Origin: Diphasiastrum complanatum
Taxonomy: Eukaryota > Streptophyta > Lycopodiopsida > Lycopodiales > Lycopodiaceae
DNA length: 64,000 nt
NCBI GenBank assembly: GCA_029204225.1
Contig: CM055093.1
Span: 33,305,777-33,369,776 of the forward strand
Direction: 5' to 3'
The notes beneath the pieces are model-generated. The model did no database searches, was not told where the DNA came from, and worked only from the letters and a program-made list of their open reading frames with translations. Positions 29,601-38,822 of the stretch are shown in pieces. The first letter of the stretch is position 1, and each line of letters opens with the position of its first letter. Position numbers and translations under genes: made by a program.

Positions 29601-32600
29601 GAGACCAAGAAAGATTTGAAGTTCCAAAATATTCTGAGGTCTCAGCCAACTGAGTATGGCTTTAACCTTATTTGGGTCCATCTTAATCCCATCTGAAGAG
29701 ATAATGTGACCCAAATATGCTACTTCTTCAACGAAGAATTCACACTTGGATTGTTTAGCATAAAGCTTATGCTTTCTGAGCAGTCGAAACACCTTTCTGA
29801 GGTGTTTTAGATGCTCCTTCCTCGTTTTGCTGTAGACGAGGATGTCATCTAAAAATACGACCACAAACTTACCCAAGTATGGTCTGAGGACACTGTTCAT
29901 CAAGGTCATAAAGGTAGCTGGAGCATTTGTGAGCCCAAATGGCATCACCTTAAACTCATAATGACCGTGACGAGTCCTAAAAGCTGTTTTCGAGACATCT
30001 TCCGATTTTATACGGACTTGATGATATCCCGATCTAAGGTCTATTTTACTGAAAAACTTAGCCCCGTCGAGTTGATCAAACAACTCGTCTGCCCTTGGCA
30101 TAGGGTATTTATTCTTAATTGTGACTTTATTGAGGGCTCTGTAATCTACGCAAAGACGCATAGACCCCTCTTTCTTTTTCACCAATAGGACTGGTGAGGC
30201 CCATGGTGAACTACTGGTCTGAATTTGGCCTTTCCCAAGATAGTCTGTTAACTGCCTAGTTATTTCTTCATCCTCTGTTCGGCTGACCCGATACGGAGGT
30301 TTAGAAACAGGTGCTGTACCTGGTACTAGGTTTATTACATGATCTACCTCTCTGCTAGGTGGTAAACCATGTGGCAAATCTTCAGGAAAAACATCTTTAA
30401 ATTTAGACAATAAAGTTTCTAATTTACTGATTTTCTGCTGAATAGAACTGGAAATAGAAACTTCAGGAATAAACTGAAAGTCACATAAGAATACCTGATG
30501 GTCTTCGTCTCCGATTAGCTGACAGAGCTCTGAACTGCAGACCATAGGGCTGTTGGGAACATCATGCTCCCCATGCAACTGGATCTCTCGGCCTTTATAC
30601 TGAAAGCTGAGGGTGTTCTCCTGATAGTTTCTGTGGAGGGAAGGTCCTAAACTGTAGAGCCAATCTCTCCCGAGAACAATGTCTGTTCGATCCAGGTGCA
30701 TTATCTGAAAGTTTATTTGATCTTGGTACCCCTGAATACCAAGATTTAACTTACTTACCATAGTTTCCCATATTTTTTTATCTTCACCCTTAGCTAATGA
30801 AACTATGTACCTATGCTGACTAGGTACTTCTGGTAGTTTAAGCTTTTTAACCAGGGTGTGGTTGATGAAATTATGGGTTGCCCCATCATCAACCATGACT
30901 CTTACTGACTGGTTACCAACTTTCCCATGCATACGTACTAGGTCATGCGGCCCAAAGCTGAAGGGTCTCGCTAGCATTGCAGAGGTCAGCTGGCAACAGT
31001 GTTCATGATCTTCATGATACACTTTGATCTCGGAAGCTGCCGAGTCACTGGGGAAACATACAGTCTGAACAAGATGAACTTGTTTTTTATCTTTTTTAGT
31101 GAAAGGCCCCTTGGGACACTGTCTGACTGTGTGTCCCTTGCCCATACACACAAAGCACAAACGTTCTTGTTTGGCTTTCTCAAAATCATCTGGTTTTAAG
31201 GGCTATATGTGTGAAGGGCGTTTCTGAGGAGCTTCACCTTTAAATTTATCTTCTTTCTTTCTTTTTAAAAATTTCTTTTTAAATTGAAAGTCTTTCTGAG
31301 GAAGCTGCTCAGAAAGTGGTTGCTGTCTCGCTCTCTTCCTACCCACTGAATCATCATAGATTTGAGCATATCTGAGAGCTTGCTCAAGGGTAGTAGGCGA
31401 GTTTCTCTGGACCTCTACTTTATATTCATCTTTGAGGCCACGGACAAATCCCCTGATTTTTTGATAGTCATCCATATTTTTAATCTTTAAAATTGCCTCT
31501 CGATACTGCGAGATATATTGGATGAGGGACTTGTCCATTACTGTTCTTTCCCAGGCTTCCCAGGCTCTATCAAGTTCATTCTCTGGTAGAAATTCTCTTA
31601 GGAAAGCTTCTTCAAAAGCTTTCCATGACCGGGGAGTCTGCCCAGTCTCCTGGAGATTTAACCACCACTTATAGGCCATAGGCCCTAAAGAAAGACTGGC
31701 CTCAATTGCTTGCAAATGGTCAGGGGTCTGTTTAAGAGCATGAATGTTCTTCCATTTGCTGAGGAAGGTTTGTAGAATATCTGCATTTCTATCCTTCTCT
31801 TCCCCATTAAAAGTAGGAGGCTTTAAATCTTTAAAAACACTGGGGTGAGACCGTAAAGTCTCACCCGAAACTGATGGAAGTGGAGAAGGGGATAACTGAG
31901 AAGTGGAGGGAAGGCTTCCTTTCGCGGAGCTCAAAATCAAGTTTTTGAGTTCAGCGAACGAGTCGTCCACACTGGACTTGAAATTGGCTAATGCCAGCTT
32001 CAGTTCATCCACTTCTGTTACCAATTGGAGGAACTGCTCCTTGGTAACCAGTTCGTCGAGTTCTTCGGCGAACTGTTCCTGTTCTTCTACTTCCATGGGT
32101 TCCTTCCCTTTTCTGTAAGCCAAGGCTTCTGTTTCAAGTTCGTCGAAGCCTCTCTCCTGGGGTTGATCAGGTCCCTGAGGAGTGGTCATCTTCGAAACTG
32201 AAAGAGAGCTACCTTAACTTCTGAAGGAAAAAAGTCTAAAAGACTAATTTACAACTGTACAAGGGAAAGGAAAGATGACTTAGCTGTTTCTGAGGACTGT
32301 ACTTCCAAAGAGATTATGAAGAGGAACCCTTTCAGCTCTTTTCCCCAAGATTTCAGACCTGCTGTCCCGGAAAATGCCAGTTTGAAGCTTCAAAACGGTG
32401 CCAAATTTCCCGGTTCTTGAGTTGAGTAGCTGACTGATCTGATTTGAGGTGTGGGGCTCCAACAAACCGAGTAAAAACCGGAAGTTTACAAAAAGAAATC
32501 CGGAATTTTTGAAGTCCCTGCCCTCGCTGGTTGGTCAGCAACCTGTCTGGCCCGATTTGTCCAATTTACAGCTCTGAAATCACCTTGATTCTCTGATTTA

Positions 32601-35600
32601 CTCTCAGCCTGTAGGTCGCTGGTCTGTAGCAAGCAAGTCTGAAACTCAGACTCCTGAAAAACTTCTGAAAAACAGGGTTAAATTCTGAGATTTCTACCCT
32701 ACTGTCCAGCGCTGGCCCTGCTACAATATTTCAGATCAGAACTCCTTCTAATCTACTCAGAACTTCATACGAAACTCAGATTTGAGGGCTGACTATACAG
32801 CGATGGACCTGCTCTTCCCTTCCTCTTGAATTTCCGCTCAGATCATAGTGATCTACACTCGAAAATCAGAGAGGGAAACTGATTTTTCAGCGCTGAAGCT
32901 ATTGTAAAAGATATGCTTCCAAACTACTGAGAAATCCAGCAAATTGGAGGATTAGAAAGCTGATCCTACAGCGATTTTCCTCCTCTATTCTTTTCTGAGA
33001 ATCTCCCAGATCTTTCCTATCTTCTGATAGCTTTCTCTACTGTTGCTCCTGAACTCCCTAGGATGGAGATGGCTCTGATACCAGTGTAATAGATCCTAAT
33101 ACCACAGTAGGGCAAACACTAATTGATCCACCCAACCTTGCCTACTCCCTGATATAGAGTAAGCCCCTCCTAGCCCAGTGTGAGGACTGGTAGCATGCTA
33201 CTGCCAAGTGTCGGCCACGTGGCACTGACGTGGCCGACTGCACGTCGGGACCCAACTGGGGGCCCTATCCTGCTGACAGGGTCCCTAGGCTGTGTTAGGC
33301 CCGCCATGGCTATGGACCGTGCTGGGGCACACTACTCACACTGTCTTGCCCTGTTGGTCATGTACGCTGGACACGACCCTGACTGTGGTATCTGACCTAT
33401 CTGTGTTCTCTAGGGTTCGGCACTGGTTACGAGCTCGTAACACACCCCCTCTTTGAGTCCTTCTACCTGCTATTCCTGTCAACTGGCACATGGCATCCAC
33501 CTGTGGGTGATCAGTCCACTTGGCATGCATGACCCCTGTGACCTGTGAATACTGAGTGACTCATAGGGTACCACCCCCGTGCCCTGTCAAAGACTTGTGA
33601 CCCGCTTGGTCACCCCGACTACTTGTCGACTAGCATCTCGTCACTAACGGCTAGGGTCCCAACGGTCAAAACACACCGCATCTCTAACAACTTGTCAGGC
33701 GGCCACACTGGATCACTGCTCGTGACACACCGGTCCCAACCTGGGACAGATGTCCTCGTCGGTCACCGACCCTTGCCAATACTAGGCCTCAGGCCATCTG
33801 GTAACCGGCCGTACCGAGATAATGATAGATCCGTAACTGGGCTCTAACAATCCTTCCCTCCTCTGGTAAGTCATCGGTCCTCGATGACAAACTCTAGGTA
33901 AGACTTCAACACCTGTCGCGTCTCCCAGGTAGCATCTGACAACGGATGCCCTTTCCAAGTTACTAGACACTCTTGGAGGAGGCGATTCCACAATCGTCGC
34001 TCCCTTCGATCTAGGACTCTTTCTGGCCCATAACATGTAGTGTCATTCTCCTCTAGAGACACTAGACCTTCCACCAGGCTATTGCCATCGTGCAAACATT
34101 TCTTCAGTTTGCTAACATGAAATACAGGATGTACCTTGCATCCCACAGGTAGCTGTAGCTTATAAACTACTTGGCTCACCTTTTTAATAATCAACCATGG
34201 TCCACAATACCTAGGAGATAACGGGCACCATCCTGTGTGCAGCACCTTCGACTGGTAAATACACCCAATCTCCTTCCTCAAATTCTCGATAGGTACGATT
34301 CTCACGGGCATAACTCTCTGCCCTAGCCACAGCCTTGGACAAGTTATCTTGTGCCATCTCTAGCTTCTGTTGCATCTGAGAGAGATCACTGTCAACTATA
34401 GGCAAGGCTCATCTGATGCAGTACCAACGATAGTGCATCAGCGACCACATTTTCCTTCCCTCTTCGGAAGCGAATTTCCAAAAGGAATTCTTGCATCAGC
34501 TCGGCCCACCGAGCTTGGCGGCCTTTCAAATTTGGCTGAGTGCAAAATACTTTAAAGTATGATGATCTGTGTACACATAAAACTCGATGCCGTATAAATA
34601 ATGTCTCCACACCTTGAGCGCATGTACTTGCATACAACTCTTGCTCCTGTGCGGGTCTACCATCTTGACTCAACACTGCACCTACGGCAATGCCACTTGC
34701 ATCTGTCTCTAGGTCAAACGGTTTCTGGGTATCAACAATCTTGAGAACTGGAGCCGTGGCCAGCGCCTCCATCAAGTTCTCAAACCTGTGCTGAGCTTCA
34801 GCAACCCACCGAACTACAGTGCTATTTTTCCGTAACTGGTAGCAGCTACCTTGGAATAGTTCCTAACAAACTATTGGTAAAACTTGCAAAAACTTAAGAA
34901 AGATTGCAACTGATGTATATTGGCAGGCCTCGGCCACTTCTAGACCACAACGACCCTTGGCGGGGTCAACCGAAATACCCATAGCGGTCACGACATGACC
35001 CAAATACTCGACACGAGTCTTATCGAACTCGGTCGTCTTATTATTGGCATACAAGACACAAGCTTTTAACTTGCCAAATACGGTCTGGAGATGAACTTCA
35101 TGCTCCTCTACCGTCTTACTAAAGATAAGTATGTCATCAACAAAATTGACGACAAACTTGCCCAAAAGTCACTCCTGGCATCGTTCATGAGCACCATGAA
35201 CGTGGCTGGAGCATTGGCCCAAACGACATAACCCATACTCATAATGCCCAAAAACGGGTTCGGAAGACTGTCTTCTAGACGTCTTCGTCAACCCTGGCTG
35301 TGCTTTACAGTGATTGTATTCAATCACTTGTATTCTACACACATCCAAAAACTACCATTCGGATTCTTAACAAACAAATAGGAGAGGCGAAAGGTGAATA
35401 ACTAGATAAGGAGGCCTACATACCGGACTTGCCCTTGGAACAAGCTCAATATGAAGCTCCACGTTCCGTCTAGGCGACAATCCCTCTGGCATATTATTGA
35501 TTGGCACGTTTTAAAACTGAGTGCAAATGGACTTCTCCAACTCACTTGCTGGGTCACATCTTGACTGTAAAGAAACAACATGTGCACTAGAGAATGCAGA

Positions 35601-38600
35601 TGTAAATGAAGTTCCTTGTGGTTCATTAACAAGTGTGCTTAGCTGATTATCACAAAAACGAGAATCAAAACTGGAATCAACATTCCATGACACAACCACA
35701 AATACTGAATCTCCATTCTCTTTATTTGCATACAGGTAACAAGAGGATCTTCAACAAAAGGTTACTTCCCCCTTTAAGAAATGAGACATACCCTCATGTC
35801 CAAATTTTATATACATGCAAAAGAAAGAAAAAAAACTATAACAGGCTGCCTACTCAACATCGCTTACTAATAAGTCTTCCAAAATCTCCTCATCCTTGTC
35901 CGTGTCTTGACGCTGCTGTAAAACATGGAGCGTCATGTCCGTGCGGCGAGGACAATCTTTGACAAGATGCTTGCCAAGACAGAAAAAAAATAATCCATCT
36001 TTCTTGGCCTTGTCCTTTTGCTCTGGACTGAGGGAAGACATATTGTAAGCATGACGAGCCATAGGAGATGCCTCTTTGCGTTTCAAAGTTTGCTGCATCT
36101 GGATAGGATCCCTCTGCAATAAGTCCTTCTGACCAGCTTGGCCAAACTCTCGCGAACCCTTCTTCTGGGGCCAACTTGCCACTCTAGATTCAGCCTTGTT
36201 ACGCACGTTACCTTCAAAGTTAAGGGCTGTTGCAACGGCCTCCTCCAAGGTCTTGCACCTTTCATTAAGCACTGAAGGCCTCAACTCTTCGCGAAGGCCA
36301 AGAATGAATTTGTGGACAACGATCCACTCAGGAATCTCTTCTGGAATCTTGATAAGCGTCTCACGATACTTATCAGCATATTCCTGCACCATGTACTGCC
36401 TCTGACGATGTAAAAACCAAGCATCTGTCGCACACACATGCTCATGTGGAGGAATGAACTGAGCTCTAAAAGCCCGCTTGAAATCAATCCAGGTGGATGG
36501 AGCCTGATTAAACTTCAACAACTTGCGCCACCACCTGTCAGCAAAATCAGTGAAATGGTAAGCAGCTTTGCGGACTCGCCCGACCCTCCTTGGTTGGGGC
36601 CCGCTTCAAATCAAAATATTCGTCCCACTTATGCAACCACTGGTTTACAACATCAGTAGTTCTCTGAGAAGCGTTTCCTATGAAATGAGTAGGCTTAATA
36701 TCTTTGTCTTCTGGGAAGTGCGAAGGTAACACAGAACGAACCTTCAACCGCAGAAGACGAAAATGGATAAGGATAAGGCGGTGCATGCTGTGAAGAATAC
36801 GCAAAATCACCAGCTACAGAGGAGAGCATCACTCGCATCTCTGCGATGGTCTTCTCCATACTATCCATGCGAGCTTGCATAGAAGAGGAAACACCAGCAT
36901 GTGAACTAGCAGCCACTGTAGGCGGGTTACAATTAGGACTAAGCATAGGGCTGGGTGGTGGTAATTGGAGGGCAACAGGAGGGCTAAGAAGTATATCGAC
37001 ACGGTCGTCTTCCATAATGAACAAAAAAGCACAGAAAAACAAATTCTTTTTCTGAATGTATACAAAAAAACAGAAAGTAAAATAAATCAACAAAGATAGA
37101 TCACTCCCTGGTTCCCAAAGACGTAGTATGGATGACCGATGAAGAGGTTGCCGGAAAAAACTGAAGTTTTGTCGACTTTTTGCAAAAAGAGGTGAAAAGA
37201 CAGCACCAAATCAATGCGAACTTATGCACGCTCAGGTCTGCAAACAGGCTGAAGGTACTACTGTAGTAGGTCGCCCTCCTGTAAGGATTCTCCGTGCCAA
37301 ATCTCAGGTCAAACGGACATATGGCGAAGAAGTTATGGCGTTTCAACTCCAAAACCTCTAAAAAAAACGTCCAAAATCTGTTTTTTTGAGCAGAATCAGC
37401 GACTTCGAAATTTTTTCTCAGATTTTCAGCCTCCCTAGCAGCGATCCAGCACCCACAATAGCTTGCCAAAATCTCACCGCAATCCGACACCTGTAGGAGA
37501 AGTTATGTCCAATTAAAGCGCTAATTTTTCCCCTTCCTAGGCAGCGATGGACCTATAGGACGTTTCGAAGAATTCTGATCTGAAAAACAGCAACTTAATC
37601 GAACTCTTGGACTCGAGCAGCATCAATGGAGGTCCAAGAACACCTATAATAGTTGTCTCCACGATTTCCCCCCTCAAAATCCTTCAAAAACAAGCAAAAA
37701 TCAAAGATTTCTTCATTTTCTCTCTCTAGAACGGGTGATCCTCTCTCTAGAACAAGGCTCTGATACCAATTGTCACAAGCAAGTCTCTCCAAGCTCGTGA
37801 ATCCTAGACAGCTGATGTGTAGAATGAACCTCCCAATCATAGGCACCCCCTCTTTGAGTCCTACCTACTGCTATTCATGTCAACTAGCACATGGCATCCA
37901 CCTGTGGGTGATAAGTCCACTTGGCATGCATGACCCCTGTGACCTATGAATACTAAGTGACTCATAGGGTACCACCCCCGTGCCCTGCCAAAGACCTGAC
38001 CCGCTTGGTCACCCCAACTACTTGCCAGCTAGCATCTCGTCACTGACGGCTAGGGTCCCAACAGTCAAAACACACCACATCTCTAACAGCTTGTCAGGCG
38101 GCCACACCGAATCACTGCTCGTGACGCACCGGTCCCAACTTGGGACAAATGTCCTCGTTTGTCACCGACCCTTGCCAATACTAGTCCTCAGGCCCTCTGG
38201 TAACCGGTCGTGCCGAGATCATGATAGATCCGTAACTGGGCTCTAACAGAACCCATCTCTCTCATTCTTCTCTCACTCTTTTCTCATTCATTCTTATGGA
38301 AGATATCTCTTTGGGTTTCTACATCCATTTTTGCATCTTGGTGGTGATATAGTGAGATTTTGTGTGTAGAATGTTATTTTCTTATGTGTATGGATCCTCA
38401 CGTGTGAATACTGTTCTTGTACTATTGTTATACGGACAGGAACTGTAAATTATCATATCTAAGTGTTTATGAAAAGTTCCTATTGAGTTTTCATCTTCTA
38501 TGTGTAGTAGATGCATGATTTCTACATTTGTTATAAAGCTAGATGTGCTCTCTAAATTAGTTAAAGATCAAAGGGTAAAATTAGATCTTTGTGATCTAAT

Positions 38601-38765
38601 GTTTTCACAATTTGGAGATGTTTCACATGCACCCTTATCATACTTGTGATGTACTACTTTGTTTTATATGTGTTTTAGCACCAAAAGACATCAAACAAGC
38701 TTTCTCTCTCTTAAAAGTGGGGACCCCCTATGACTTCTCTCTCCTCTCTCCCCAAGTGTGGCCAT

Positions 38766-38822
<57 letters not shown>

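Larger units (their letters stand above)
27042..33442 (-). mobile_element. Inner Ty3/gypsy LTR retrotransposon, nearly intact (6.4 kb)
   Basis: Both LTRs are 358 bp (27042-27399 and 33085-33442) and differ at four positions by my count (about 98.9 percent identity), indicating a recent insertion. The 5-bp target duplication CACCC flanks it (27037-27041 and 33443-33447). The uninterrupted target is readable in the other LTR of the outer element near 37844. PBS at 33072-33083, a leader of about 880 bp, gag, pol with all domains including a C-terminal chromodomain, and the polypurine tract at about 27400-27414 are in the right order. The only lesion seen is one in-frame TAG between gag and the zinc knuckle. 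Chromodomain-bearing plant Ty3 elements are called chromoviruses. Confidence 0.97.
26964..38248 (-). mobile_element. Outer Ty3/gypsy LTR retrotransposon (interrupted, defective)
   Basis: LTRs of about 480 bp lie at 26964-27041 joined to 33448-33849, and at 37771-38248. They share TGTCACAAGC...GCTCTAACA ends. The target duplication is GAACC (26959-26963 and 38249-38253). Without the inner insertion the element is about 4.9 kb, short for Ty3. By hand I count roughly 40 differences between its LTRs (about 91-92 percent identity), so it is much older than its insert. A tRNA-Met-type PBS lies at 37757-37768 and a polypurine tract at about 33850-33865. Gag and pol are broken and the integrase core is gone. 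Confidence 0.92.
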
